In this document: positions 24,605 through 34,306 of the stretch, one piece after another
Numbering within the stretch: the first letter of the stretch is position 1
Layout: each line of letters begins with the position of its first letter
DNA from: Halothermothrix sp.
Lineage (GTDB): Bacteria; Bacillota; Halanaerobiia; DY22613
Reading direction: 5' to 3'
Assembly: GCA_016841825.1 (NCBI GenBank)
Contig: JAENYK010000004.1
Location: 248,001 to 312,000, forward strand
Length of the DNA: 64,000 bases
Notes under the pieces: model-generated
Seen by the model: the letters and a program-made list of their open reading frames with translations, nothing else
What the model was told of the DNA's origin: nothing
Databases searched by the model: none
Translations under genes and position numbers: made by a program

Positions 24605-26464
24605 TTAACTAATGGACTTTTCCTCTTTTAAAACTGATAAATGAAGGTCAGCAGGCTTATAAGTCACAACAAGAGAAACCAGTACTTTAACAATATGATG
24701 ACTCATTGATGAGTTTAATAGATGTTTCATATGTTCCAAACTCTTGTTTAATAGATCGCTATTAACTTCGTCCAGTTTAGCAACCATAATTCGCTTATGT
24801 TTAGTAGCTACAGTATTCTCTTTATCAGACAATAATTCTTCATATAATTTTTCCCCAGGCCTTAAACCAGAGATCTTTATCTCAATGTCTTCTCCAACTT
24901 TCAGACCCGATAACTCAATTAAATCTCGAGCTAAATCAATAATTTTGACCGGTCTACCCATATCTAAAACAAATACTTCCCCACCCTTTCCAATAGCTCC
25001 AGCCTGAATTACAAGTTGACTCGCTTCTGGAATAGTCATAAAATAACGAGTAATCTCAGGATGAGTGACTGTAACAGGTCCTCCAGCAAGAATCTGATTT
25101 CTAAATAAAGGAATAACGCTTCCTCTGCTGGCTAAAACATTCCCAAAACGAACTGCAACAAATTTAGTTTTGCTTTTTTTGGCTAAATCCTGAACAATCA
25201 TCTCAGCGACTCTTTTCGAAGCACCCATAATATTTGTCGGATTCACTGCTTTATCAGTAGATATCATCACAAATCGCTCAACACCATACTTAGCTGCTAT
25301 CTCTGCCACATTTTTTGTACCAAATACATTGTTTTTGATCGCTTCTTCCGGGTTATATTCCATTAACGGTACATGTTTATGAGCAGCAGCATGAAAAACT
25401 ACATCAGGCCGATACTTGCGAAATACCTGTTCGAGCTTTAAGGAATCACGAACACTGCCAATGATTGATACTATATTTAATTCCTTAAACTTATTTTTTA
25501 ACTCTAGATCTATCTCATAAACATTATTTTCACTTATATCAAATATGATTAGTTGTTCAGGTTCAAATTTAGCTACTTGCCGACAAATTTCTGATCCAAT
25601 TGATCCTCCCCCACCGGTAATTAAAATTCTGTTACTGGTAAGGTAAGCAGCAATCTCATTCATATTAACGTGAACTGGTTCACGTCCTAACAGATCTTCC
25701 ACTTGAACTTCCCGGATCTGACTCAAACTAACATCTCCATTTATTATTTCATATACCCCTGGTAAAATCTTAACACAAACAGCAGTGCTATTACATAATT
25801 GATGAATTTCTTTTATCTCTTTTCCGGATGCAGAAGGGATAGCAATAATTACTTCAGAGATATTATATTTATCAACTAAAGCTGGTATGCTTGTACGATT
25901 ACCCAATACTTTAATCCCATGAATCTCCATATTATGTTTGGAAGAATCATCGTCAACAAACCCTACAATTCTAGTATTTAGTTCTTTATGCTTATTGAAT
26001 TCTTTTAAAACCAATTCCCCTGCATCTCCCGCTCCTACAATCAATACTTTTTTTGCATTTCGATTGGGAACAGGAGTTTTAAATTCAGATAAAGCCCTAT
26101 AAAAAAATCTTGATCCGCTAATCAATATTATACTGGCCATCCAATCCAATATTATTACACTTCTTGGAAAAGAGAGTCTAAAAAAGAAGATATAACACAT
26201 AAATAAGACAGTAGCAATCGTAAGTGATTGGACTATAGTTATTAACTCATTCACATTAGCATACCGCCATGCTTTTTTATATAAATTATTTAAAATAAAT
26301 GACCCCACTTTTAAAAATACCAGAGGCAATATTAAGGGAGTGTACATTTTAAAATTTTGAGGAAGTGCTCCTTCAAAACGTAGATAAAAACTTAATCCAA
26401 AAGTAAGTAGGATCAATATCACATCTCCAAATATACAAAAAAATATTTTCTTATTAAAGGTCAT
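24605..26464 (-). CDS. Membrane-bound UDP-sugar 4,6-dehydratase (FlaA1/CapD/PglF type)
   Basis: A 619-residue polytopic enzyme with four N-terminal membrane helices (about 10-110), a first Rossmann unit (VLIVGAGDAGELVLKEF) and a second NAD-binding dehydratase domain (ILITGGGGSIGSEICRQ). The catalytic MxxxK variant of short-chain dehydrogenases is present in NIMGASKR. Such enzymes turn UDP-GlcNAc into 4-keto-6-deoxy sugars for surface glycans. ATG at 26464 with AGGAG. A close paralogue lies at 32324-34216. Confidence 0.9.
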   Translation of the reverse strand: MTFNKKIFFCIFGDVILILLTFGLSFYLRFEGALPQNFKMYTPLILPLVFLKVGSFILNNLYKKAWRYANVNELITIVQSLTIATVLFMCYIFFFRLSFPRSVIILDWMASIILISGSRFFYRALSEFKTPVPNRNAKKVLIVGAGDAGELVLKEFNKHKELNTRIVGFVDDDSSKHNMEIHGIKVLGNRTSIPALVDKYNISEVIIAIPSASGKEIKEIHQLCNSTAVCVKILPGVYEIINGDVSLSQIREVQVEDLLGREPVHVNMNEIAAYLTSNRILITGGGGSIGSEICRQVAKFEPEQLIIFDISENNVYEIDLELKNKFKELNIVSIIGSVRDSLKLEQVFRKYRPDVVFHAAAHKHVPLMEYNPEEAIKNNVFGTKNVAEIAAKYGVERFVMISTDKAVNPTNIMGASKRVAEMIVQDLAKKSKTKFVAVRFGNVLASRGSVIPLFRNQILAGGPVTVTHPEITRYFMTIPEASQLVIQAGAIGKGGEVFVLDMGRPVKIIDLARDLIELSGLKVGEDIEIKISGLRPGEKLYEELLSDKENTVATKHKRIMVAKLDEVNSDLLNKSLEHMKHLLNSSMSHHIVKVLVSLVVTYKPADLHLSVLKEEKSIS

Positions 26465-26672
26465 CTTGCTCGCTCCTTTTATGTTTGGGTTTATAACCAG
26501 GAAACTCTACAGATATTTAATGTCATATTTACCTTTTCACCATTAAAAAACTATTACGACTTGAAACTTAAAATCTTATGAACGTCTTTTCAATAAACAA
26601 CATTTTTAGAATATAACTATTTATATAAATTTATTCTAGATTCTTAGCAAAAGTCCTTTACCTTTTTATTGT

Positions 26673-26702
26673 ATAATATCGTAAATTCATTTATTTTTCC
26701 AA
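26673..26702 (-). promoter_or_regulatory. Possible SigA promoter for the capD-type gene
   Basis: TTGGAA, 18 nt, TATTAT on the minus strand, about 210 nt before the ATG at 26464. AT-rich surroundings make such matches common. Confidence 0.3.
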
Positions 26703-26780
26703 TAGTCCAAAGTTAAGATTGACAAGGCTCACCAATATTTTAAATAATATTGTAACAATTTTTTTACATAAAAAAAGCAT

Positions 26781-26835
26781 AAGCATCAAAAATAACTCCT
26801 CATTAATTATAAAATAAGAGCTATTTTTGATGCTT
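26781..26835 (-). terminator. Long hairpin, probable terminator downstream of pgi
   Basis: Eighteen-base arms (AAGCATCAAAAATAACTC and its complement, one mismatch) with a 19-nt loop, followed on the minus strand by ATGCTTTTTTTATG. It lies about 220 nt after the pgi stop, so the pgi transcript would have a long 3' tail. Confidence 0.6.
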
Positions 26836-27053
26836 GCGTGCATGGAAACCCCAAATATAGTCGAAAATTTAGACTTATTCCAGATTTTTAGTTATTTATT
26901 CACATTTGAAAATATAATTTAATTTTCATCATGTACTAGATATGTTCTAGCTACATTGAATAAACCATATTGCCTATTCCCACAATAATAATTCTATCAT
27001 TAATGCCCTCCTAACAATAACATAGGATCAAAAATTCAATAAAAATAAACCTA

Positions 27054-28484
27054 TCAAATTATCAATGAAGAATCTTTCTCCATTCGGTTTTCAAATCTTT
27101 CTTTCATATTTTTGTATTTTTCCCGCCCCAGAATACCATAGGTAAATTCTTTTCCTAATTCCACACCAGGTTGATCAAAGGCATTAACATCAAATAGTTC
27201 ACCCGTGAAAGCGGTCTGAATCTCAAAAAATTGAATTAGTTGTCCAATTGTGAAAGCATTAATCTCAGGCATTTTTATGGTACAGTTTAATCTATGATTA
27301 TCTGTCAGAGCTAACTCAGTCGCCTGTTTCTCCACAGCAATCAATTCATTCATTGTATGACCACCTAAATATTCCAATCCTTCAATAGATGAGAAGACAT
27401 TTGGAATCTCTATAGTTTTTCGAAATTCCTCGACCTCAATAAAGGTAATAACCTTATCAAAAGGTCCTTCTATGTATAACTGTACCTGAGAATGTTGGTC
27501 GGTTGCCCCTACAGATTTGACTGGTGTTGGGCCGACAAATACTTCCCGGCCATTCCGATCCGCTTTCTTCCCTAAAGATTCAGCCCATAACTGAGCATAC
27601 CAGTCAGCTATATCTTTTAATGCCGATGAGTATGGTATCATTACACTAATCATCTTACCATCATTATAGGCTAAAAATTGTAACAAAGCATTCAAATAGG
27701 CTGGATTCCTCCAGATATCTTGTTTCTGGCAAATCTGATCCATATATTTAGCTCCTGCCAACAATTCCGAAATATTTATCCCGACAAAAGCTGCGGGTAA
27801 CAATCCAACTGGACTTAATACAGAAAAACGACCACCGACGTTTTCCGGGATGACAAAGGTATATATATCTTCTATTTCGGCAATCTTTATAAGATTCCCT
27901 TTATCCTCGCTAGTAGTAAATACCAGATTATTCTTAACATCTTCGCCCAACTCTTCTTTTAGGATGTTATAAACAATCATAAACTGAGACATGGTTTCAG
28001 CAGTTCCACCCGATTTTGAAATAACATTAAATAAGGTTCTATGCAAATCTATATGTTCTAAAAATTCCCCAAACCACTCAGGATCTACATTGTCCAGAAC
28101 GTATAGCTTGGGAAAACCATTTCTAAGCTCAACGTTATCATTGTAATAAAATGGATTTAATGCTCGTTGTAAAGCAATCATTCCCAAAGCGGATCCACCT
28201 ATTCCCAGTACTACGATATTCTCAAAACGATTTTTATTATCATCAACATAGCGTATGATTTCTGCAATAACTTCCTTTTGAGTGTATGGTAACTCCATAA
28301 AACCCCAATTACCTTTTTCACGATTTCTAACCAGTGCCGTATGGGCATCATTAGCTTTTTCTATCCATTCATTAACTCTCGTTCTTGTTATGCCATGCTC
28401 AATTCCCACATTGTCGGCAAACATATTATTCACATCCAGTTTGATACGCATACTCTGCCGCCATTCTCCATTAGTGTAGTCCAC
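27054..28484 (-). CDS. pgi: Glucose-6-phosphate isomerase
   Basis: Interconverts glucose- and fructose-6-phosphate in glycolysis and supplies hexose for the surrounding sugar genes. The 476-residue protein has VVLGIGGSALGM, VISKSGGTAETM, the VGGRFSVLSPVGL signature and QHSQVQLYIEGP. The GTG at 28484 sits 6 nt after AGGGGGT; an ATG eleven codons later (28451) has a poorer site but begins closer to usual family length. Placed among surface-polysaccharide genes rather than with other glycolysis genes. Confidence 0.94.
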   Translation of the reverse strand: MDYTNGEWRQSMRIKLDVNNMFADNVGIEHGITRTRVNEWIEKANDAHTALVRNREKGNWGFMELPYTQKEVIAEIIRYVDDNKNRFENIVVLGIGGSALGMIALQRALNPFYYNDNVELRNGFPKLYVLDNVDPEWFGEFLEHIDLHRTLFNVISKSGGTAETMSQFMIVYNILKEELGEDVKNNLVFTTSEDKGNLIKIAEIEDIYTFVIPENVGGRFSVLSPVGLLPAAFVGINISELLAGAKYMDQICQKQDIWRNPAYLNALLQFLAYNDGKMISVMIPYSSALKDIADWYAQLWAESLGKKADRNGREVFVGPTPVKSVGATDQHSQVQLYIEGPFDKVITFIEVEEFRKTIEIPNVFSSIEGLEYLGGHTMNELIAVEKQATELALTDNHRLNCTIKMPEINAFTIGQLIQFFEIQTAFTGELFDVNAFDQPGVELGKEFTYGILGREKYKNMKERFENRMEKDSSLII

Positions 28485-28593
28485 TTCCTTACCCCCTTTT
28501 AAATAATCCTTTCAATAAATATTATTCTCTTTAATCAAAAACAGACTTATTTTAAAAACATAAATTAATAAACCCATCTGATATTTATAAAAT

Positions 28594-29742
28594 TTAATTG
28601 TATCCTAATGATAGTTTATAATCAAAACTAAGATCTAGACCAAAATTCAGTTTAAAGTATCCACGATCATTATTAAGTATATGTTCTGCATTTTGATTAA
28701 AGCCAAAAGTTACTCCAGACGAAAGGCAAATATTATCATCAAAATCATGAGTAATACCTATTGCTAATTCATTAAATCTTTCAATAACACCTGTTAAAAA
28801 TTCATAATTTCTTCCATAATCTTGCTCCCAATTATCATCATAATCCCCTTCCCCCTTTTGAATCCGATTAAATTGAAGTGTTAAGCTATTTTTCTGATCA
28901 AAGTCGTATTTTGTGCCTAAAGTCCATAAATCTCCATCCATTCCCAACCAATGCCCGAATGGCTTTGCATAATAGAGATATCTATTAAGCGGATTCTTAT
29001 GCGTATAGACAAAGTTATTAATTCTAACATATTCTGTCCATACACCTAAATTTGAGAATAATTGTTTTCTCATGCCCACTAAACCACCAATCTTCCGGGG
29101 ATTATTATATATAGCTCTTTGGGGGAAATCGTCAATCAGTACTTCGGCATATATATCATTTGAGTCATCCCAGGAATATTTGAAATCAAATCCTAACATC
29201 ACGTTACTGTTATAATCATAAATTCCATCAGATAACTTATATGCAATATGCTGTTTTGCATAAAGAGGGATTAAAGGGACAGGAACATAATACCCCCAAA
29301 AAACCTCTTCACTGCATAACATCAATTCCCAGGCTCCAAACTGAAGATTTGGTAAAATATCCATCTCTAATCGGTGCCCAAAAAGCCAGCGGTTGGTATC
29401 GTTCTCTAGCATACTCAAAAAATGCATATAGCGAATTTCAGGAATTGTAATATTATAAATATTATTTAATTTAAACCGATAACTAATACTAGGAAGACTT
29501 GGTGAATATTTTGACAGACTTAAAGAACTGTCACTTCCAGCACCCCAAATATATCTCGTCTTTCCAACTAAAATTTCAAAATTCGGCCACACAAACCCAA
29601 AAGTTCCTTCCCACTCCTTATATAAGAGGTCACTATGAGGAGTAGTATTTATATGAAAATTCAGTGTACTATCTAACGAAAAAGCATTTACAAAACCAGT
29701 TTGAATAACAATTAAAAACAGTACTAACAAAATTTTTTTCAT
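28594..29742 (-). CDS. Wzi-like outer-membrane capsule protein
   Basis: A 382-residue exported protein: signal peptide 1-20 (FVNA-FSL) and a barrel-like body of alternating strands with RYIWGAGSDSSLSLS near residue 65 and a polar, aromatic-rich series to the C terminus. The pattern agrees with the Wzi capsule-assembly family, which anchors capsule at the outer membrane. Neighbours are O-antigen ligase and chain-length genes. The C terminus (LSLGYN) is not the usual final Phe. Confidence 0.65.
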   Translation of the reverse strand: MKKILLVLFLIVIQTGFVNAFSLDSTLNFHINTTPHSDLLYKEWEGTFGFVWPNFEILVGKTRYIWGAGSDSSLSLSKYSPSLPSISYRFKLNNIYNITIPEIRYMHFLSMLENDTNRWLFGHRLEMDILPNLQFGAWELMLCSEEVFWGYYVPVPLIPLYAKQHIAYKLSDGIYDYNSNVMLGFDFKYSWDDSNDIYAEVLIDDFPQRAIYNNPRKIGGLVGMRKQLFSNLGVWTEYVRINNFVYTHKNPLNRYLYYAKPFGHWLGMDGDLWTLGTKYDFDQKNSLTLQFNRIQKGEGDYDDNWEQDYGRNYEFLTGVIERFNELAIGITHDFDDNICLSSGVTFGFNQNAEHILNNDRGYFKLNFGLDLSFDYKLSLGYN

Positions 29743-29774
29743 TATCGCTCACCTCCAGCAATTTACGTGAACTC

Positions 29775-29864
29775 GTTCAGCTAAAGCTGAACTTCGGGGC
29801 TTCAGCTGGGGATTCAATCCCACCTGAAGTAAAACAAGGCAGCTCCCACTTATAGAAGTGGGAG
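29775..29864. mobile_element. Palindrome-rich element, possibly an IS200/IS605-type remnant
   Basis: Three consecutive hairpins: GTTCAGCT/AGCTGAAC (29775-29792), a two-part stem CTTCAG..TGGG/CCCA..CTGAAG (29800-29829), and CTCCCACTT/AAGTGGGAG with loop ATAG (29843-29864). The last is like the subterminal hairpins of IS200/IS605 elements and the RNAs next to TnpB genes. No transposase or tnpB remains. It separates the ligase gene from the Wzi-like gene and lies just upstream of the latter. Confidence 0.5.
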
Positions 29865-29913
29865 TCATAGAACTTAAATATACTTGAATCTATAAAATAA
29901 AAGGTAATTTACC

Positions 29914-31068
29914 TCAAGATTCTGGTGTACCTTGAGCTACAACCAGATCAACTCTTGTCTGTTCTGATTGCATAAAAATAGGATGATCAATCATACCCAT
30001 AAAGAAACCAGCATATGCAGTAAAAAGATCATTGATAGCAACATGAGCAAGATATGAGATAAAAATAGCCATAATGATCCTCTGAAGAGGGGATAAACCT
30101 CGTAAGATAGCTCTCACTAAAACAAAAATATGCCATCCCCAAAAAATTACTCCACCGATAATCCCCCAACCGATAATAATATTTAGATAATTACTGTGAG
30201 CACACGTAATGGAACCCTTTAAAGACTCAACACGATATCTATCAATCACTTGTCCAAAATTTCCAGGACCCACACCGAACCAGGGATGTTCCTTAATAAT
30301 CCGTATAGAACTTTCCCATATCTTCAACCGTACACTATGAGATTGCATATTGAACACATTTTTGAATCGTTGACTAGAAAAAAAAGCAAATAGACCCGCC
30401 ATTGACCCAATGCCTAAGACTCCCAGGATAGCATATTGTAATACCAGAAATAAGAATCCAATAAAAACTCCCACCATCGCTCCTCTGGAACCTGAAATAA
30501 GCAATCCACAGCAGCTCAAAATAAAAATAATCAGATTCTCTATAATATACTTTTTCTCTCTCCAATATAAACCAATACTCCCAAAAGCCCCAATTATTCC
30601 TGCCTGGAAAATAAGTCCTAAACTATTATCAGCAATATAGAATATTTCCCCTCTCTGCCATGAATGAGCAAACTTGCCAAGAATTCTAATATTCCCAACT
30701 GACCACTCCCATCCAAAAATCTTAGCAAGAGTGGCTATCAAAGCTAAAAATCCCACTCCCCTTAAAAAATCCTGAAAAAAAATGTCTGGGAAATCAATAC
30801 ACCATCTACCTAAAATATACAGCCAAATAAAAATAAAAGGAATAAGAAAACTTCCTATAGCTGTTGGCAGATGAACAGCAACTATTATACTAATAACTCC
30901 AGATATAGCCAGAAGTCCCCAAAACCATAGGTTTACCTTATCAGAACGAATCTTCCCAAAAATACCTTTAGTTTTAGCAAAGGTCATATATATAAGTCCT
31001 ACCAGTGTAAATAATGGATTTATACCCAGAGTTAAACCAGTAAATCGTTCCATTCTCCGTTTATCCAT
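29914..31068 (-). CDS. O-antigen ligase/polymerase family membrane protein
   Basis: A 384-residue protein with about ten membrane helices and the Wzy_C/WaaL-type core: SGSRGAMVGVFIGFLFLV, then the large loop with RLKIWESSIRIIKEHPWFGVGPGNFG and AHSNYLNIIIGWG. Members join or polymerise glycan chains on a lipid carrier at the outer face of the inner membrane. ATG at 31068 with GGAGGG. Ligase versus polymerase cannot be settled from sequence. Confidence 0.88.
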   Translation of the reverse strand: MDKRRMERFTGLTLGINPLFTLVGLIYMTFAKTKGIFGKIRSDKVNLWFWGLLAISGVISIIVAVHLPTAIGSFLIPFIFIWLYILGRWCIDFPDIFFQDFLRGVGFLALIATLAKIFGWEWSVGNIRILGKFAHSWQRGEIFYIADNSLGLIFQAGIIGAFGSIGLYWREKKYIIENLIIFILSCCGLLISGSRGAMVGVFIGFLFLVLQYAILGVLGIGSMAGLFAFFSSQRFKNVFNMQSHSVRLKIWESSIRIIKEHPWFGVGPGNFGQVIDRYRVESLKGSITCAHSNYLNIIIGWGIIGGVIFWGWHIFVLVRAILRGLSPLQRIIMAIFISYLAHVAINDLFTAYAGFFMGMIDHPIFMQSEQTRVDLVVAQGTPES

Positions 31069-31155
31069 CTAAATCCCTCCATCAATTAGAATATGAATTC
31101 ATGTCTTATACTGTTTTAGAAAAAGCAAAATCTGTCATTGAATATATTACATATA

Positions 31156-31180
31156 AAAAGCCCGCTGTAACGGGGCCTTT
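31156..31180 (-). terminator. Terminator after chain-length gene
   Basis: AAAGGCCC and GGGCTTTT arms around a 9-nt loop, ending in a T run on the minus strand, about 24 nt after the stop at 31204. Confidence 0.8.
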
Positions 31181-31203
31181 ACATACATCACTTTTAAAAA
31201 ATT

Positions 31204-32211
31204 CTAGATATCTTCCATCTGCTGTTTGTTATCCTGGATAAATACTAACAAATAAGCAATAATTAATATAAATAGCAAACTAAACATAGAAGCAATTAAC
31301 ATATTAAACAGTGTGTTCGGTTTTATCGGTTTTTTGGATCCCTGTGCAGCAGATATTAATTCAAATGGAACTAAAGAAACATTTTTCTCACCATTGCTTT
31401 CATTAAAATAACTATCCCAATCAGATTCGAGTGTCCTATAAACTTCAAAACTTCTCTCCAGGTTTGCAGCATCTTGTTGGTTAAGTTCTAAAAAAGTTGC
31501 TTGAAAGGCATCATACAGACTGCTAAAAAATTCTGCTTGCTTTCTCAGGTCTTCTATCTCTAACTTAATCAGTTCAGCTTCAGTTTTAAGTTTTGTGTAA
31601 ATAGGATTTAACTCCTGAATCACAGCGGGGCTAACAATGGAAGGTTCCATAAATAAAACTTCAAGTTCAATAACCGGACTTTCCTTATCTAACCCTGTCT
31701 GGATAGCCTGATAGCGTTCTTCTTTTTTGTTCAGATTGAAACTAACAGATTTTAAAGCACTATTAATTGCAGACATAATTTCACTGGAGGAATCCAAAAT
31801 CATTTTCTTCTTAGTCAAATTCACCCAGGTGGTAAATAACTCTTTTCCGTTGTCTAACCGGGGATGGTCATACGAAAATTGGACGAGATTACCAAATCGT
31901 TCTAATTTTAGTTTTTCTTTTGATAAAAAATTTAGCGTTTTATTTTTATCAAGTTCATCTAATACTTCAGGATAGAAAAAATAAGATTTTAAATAATCTA
32001 TCAAATTTTCAGATGTTGAAATATAGTTTCCGGGAACTTTAATCCATAACTCAGTTCGATATTCTTTTTCTATAACAAATTCACTTACACAGTAACTTAA
32101 AATAATGGAAAAAATCATAATACCAATAATTAAATACTTATTCTTAAAAAGAAATTGAAAATATCTCCATAAATCAATCTCATAAGTCTCCATTGTTTCA
32201 TATTTTTCCAC
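31204..32211 (-). CDS. Wzz/chain-length determinant family protein
   Basis: A 335-residue inner-membrane protein with a helix near residues 26-46, a long helical periplasmic part, and a second helix near 300-325 preceded by the proline motif KKPIKPN. This topology is that of polysaccharide co-polymerases that set glycan chain length. No kinase domain. GTG at 32211 behind AAAGGGG; an ATG at 32193 is possible. Divergent from the larger homologue at 38197-39636. Confidence 0.8.
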   Translation of the reverse strand: MEKYETMETYEIDLWRYFQFLFKNKYLIIGIMIFSIILSYCVSEFVIEKEYRTELWIKVPGNYISTSENLIDYLKSYFFYPEVLDELDKNKTLNFLSKEKLKLERFGNLVQFSYDHPRLDNGKELFTTWVNLTKKKMILDSSSEIMSAINSALKSVSFNLNKKEERYQAIQTGLDKESPVIELEVLFMEPSIVSPAVIQELNPIYTKLKTEAELIKLEIEDLRKQAEFFSSLYDAFQATFLELNQQDAANLERSFEVYRTLESDWDSYFNESNGEKNVSLVPFELISAAQGSKKPIKPNTLFNMLIASMFSLLFILIIAYLLVFIQDNKQQMEDI

Positions 32212-32323
32212 AATTCATTCCCCTTTCAACCAAGCATTCCACTTACTTTTATAATAATACACCTTCAACTTCTAAATTCCTCTGTTCTCTCTAAAAAACA
32301 TTAATATGTCATACAATTAATCA

Positions 32324-34216
32324 TTAAACAGAAGATGCAGCAACTTCTTTAAGAGCGTTAACCTCATCTGGATCTCGATATGTGGAAACAATCTCCCTAA
32401 TATAGTTCTTTACGTCAGAATCATCACAGTTATTTATAATGATAGACAATTCTTGAATTTGTTTTAATAATTTGGGATAGTTTACTTCCATCGGTTTTCC
32501 AATGAATATCTTTGCATGGGTAGTTGATTTCATTCCCTCTTCACTCATGAGTAATTCTTCATACAATTTTTCCCCAGGTCTTAATCCCACAAACTCTATA
32601 GGAATATCAACATTTGGCTCAAAACCAGATAATTTAATCAAATCTACAGCTAAGTCAATAATTTTGACAGGTTCATCCATATCTAAAATAAATATTTCAC
32701 CACCTTTTGCCATTGCACCAGCTTGAATAACTAATTGTGCAGCTTCAGGAATTGTCATAAAATATCTGGTGATATCGGGATGTGTGACTGTAACTGGCCC
32801 CCCCTCTTCAATCTGTTTTTTAAAAATCGGTATAACACTTCCATTACTACCTAAAACATTACCAAATCTAACAGCTACAAAATCTGTACTGCTTAAACGA
32901 TCAAATCCCTGGACAATCATTTCACAGATTCGCTTAGTTGCTCCCATTATATTGGTCGGATTAACAGCTTTATCAGTAGAAATTAAAACAAATTTTTTAA
33001 CTCCATATTTGGCAGCTGATTGTACTACATTTAAAGTACCTAACACATTGTTCTTAACCGCTTCTTTAGGATTACTCTCCATTAATGGTACATGTTTATG
33101 GGCAGCAGCATGAAAAACTACATCGGGTTTATGCTTTTTCATGACCTCATCAATTCTAATTTTGTCTCTTACAGATGCGATGATAACAGTCAAATTCAAT
33201 TTAGTGCCTTTCCCAATATTTCTAAATGAAAATTTCTTTTTAAGTTCATTTTCAACATCATAAACATTATTCTCATAGATATCCAATAAGATAATCTCTT
33301 TGGGAACAAACTCCGCAATTTGTCTAGCTAACTCAGAACCTATTGAACCTCCACCACCAGTTACCAAAATTGTTTTCCCTTTCAAGTAAACATTAATCTC
33401 GTCATTATTCAGTTTTATAGGTTCACGGCCGAGTAAATCCAGGATATCTACATCTCTCAACTGTTTCACACTAACTTTACCTTCAATTAGTTCAAATATA
33501 CCAGGCAAGATACGAACTTTACATTTAGTTTTTTTACATTCTTCTACAATTTTCTTAATTTCAGCTTTGCTTGCAGAGGGAATCGCAATTATAATTTCAT
33601 CAATTTTTCGCCTAACAGCAATTTTGGGTATATCTTCTCTAACACCCAATACGGGAACACCATTAATTCTACGGCCAATTTTTAAATTATTATCATCAAT
33701 CAAAGCAACCGGATTGCTTTCCAATTCTGGATGATTTTTAAACTCTTTAATCACTATGGAACCAGCAGTACCAGCACCAACAACCATTATTCTCTTTTTT
33801 ATTAATCCTAAACCAAAGTGTGCCCTAAAATATGTTCTGGTTACTCTATAACTAAATCTTACTCCACCAAGGAAAGTAATATCCAATAAAGTCATAATCA
33901 GATATACGCTTGAGGGTATAACTACACCTTTGAAAATAAAAAAAGAAAGAATTGTTCCATTTGCAGCTAAAACAGCTGATATTATTTGAGTTGCCTCATC
34001 TATACTGGCATAACGCCATAAATTTCTATACATTTTAAAGAAAATCAATAAAAATATTTTCAAACACGATATAATAACAAAATTATCTAAATACACGTTT
34101 AGGTATTTTGCTGGGATATGCCAATCAAACCTTAACATAAAAGCTATAAGAAAAGAAATATTAATCGAAATAACATCAAAACAGAGTAACAGTAAACCCC
34201 TCAACTTCTTTTGCAT
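32324..34216 (-). CDS. Membrane-bound UDP-sugar 4,6-dehydratase, second paralogue
   Basis: A 630-residue enzyme of the same type as that at 24605-26464: four N-terminal membrane helices, the VMVVGAGTAGSIVIKEF Rossmann unit, ILVTGGGGSIGSELARQ and the catalytic NIMGATKR. The two proteins share blocks along their full length but differ throughout, so the duplication is old. It lies between wecB and a chain-length gene and is a likely source of a 6-deoxy amino sugar. Confidence 0.9.
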   Translation of the reverse strand: MQKKLRGLLLLCFDVISINISFLIAFMLRFDWHIPAKYLNVYLDNFVIISCLKIFLLIFFKMYRNLWRYASIDEATQIISAVLAANGTILSFFIFKGVVIPSSVYLIMTLLDITFLGGVRFSYRVTRTYFRAHFGLGLIKKRIMVVGAGTAGSIVIKEFKNHPELESNPVALIDDNNLKIGRRINGVPVLGVREDIPKIAVRRKIDEIIIAIPSASKAEIKKIVEECKKTKCKVRILPGIFELIEGKVSVKQLRDVDILDLLGREPIKLNNDEINVYLKGKTILVTGGGGSIGSELARQIAEFVPKEIILLDIYENNVYDVENELKKKFSFRNIGKGTKLNLTVIIASVRDKIRIDEVMKKHKPDVVFHAAAHKHVPLMESNPKEAVKNNVLGTLNVVQSAAKYGVKKFVLISTDKAVNPTNIMGATKRICEMIVQGFDRLSSTDFVAVRFGNVLGSNGSVIPIFKKQIEEGGPVTVTHPDITRYFMTIPEAAQLVIQAGAMAKGGEIFILDMDEPVKIIDLAVDLIKLSGFEPNVDIPIEFVGLRPGEKLYEELLMSEEGMKSTTHAKIFIGKPMEVNYPKLLKQIQELSIIINNCDDSDVKNYIREIVSTYRDPDEVNALKEVAASSV

Positions 34217-34306
34217 GTTTTATCCTCTCCTATTAAACTCAACCTAAAATGCCAATTAATTAAAAATTATATTTTGTGATTAGGCCCCAGCAAATGAGGA
34301 AAAATA

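Larger units (their letters stand above)
26465..27053. other. Intergenic region between capD-type gene and pgi
   Basis: A 589-bp AT-rich stretch holding a weak promoter candidate, a long hairpin at 26781-26835 and a short palindrome (CAATATT arms) near 26733-26752. A 31-codon hydrophobic frame (26691-26786) starts inside the long hairpin. Nothing else could be supported. Confidence 0.5.

Noticed and set aside
30410-30640. Plus-strand frame antisense to the O-antigen ligase gene
   Set aside because: Composition mirrors the membrane helices on the other strand and no start signal is seen.
32258-32290. AGAGGAATT before the chain-length gene as a SigH promoter
   Set aside because: The -35 box is perfect but no GAAT follows at 14-15 nt.
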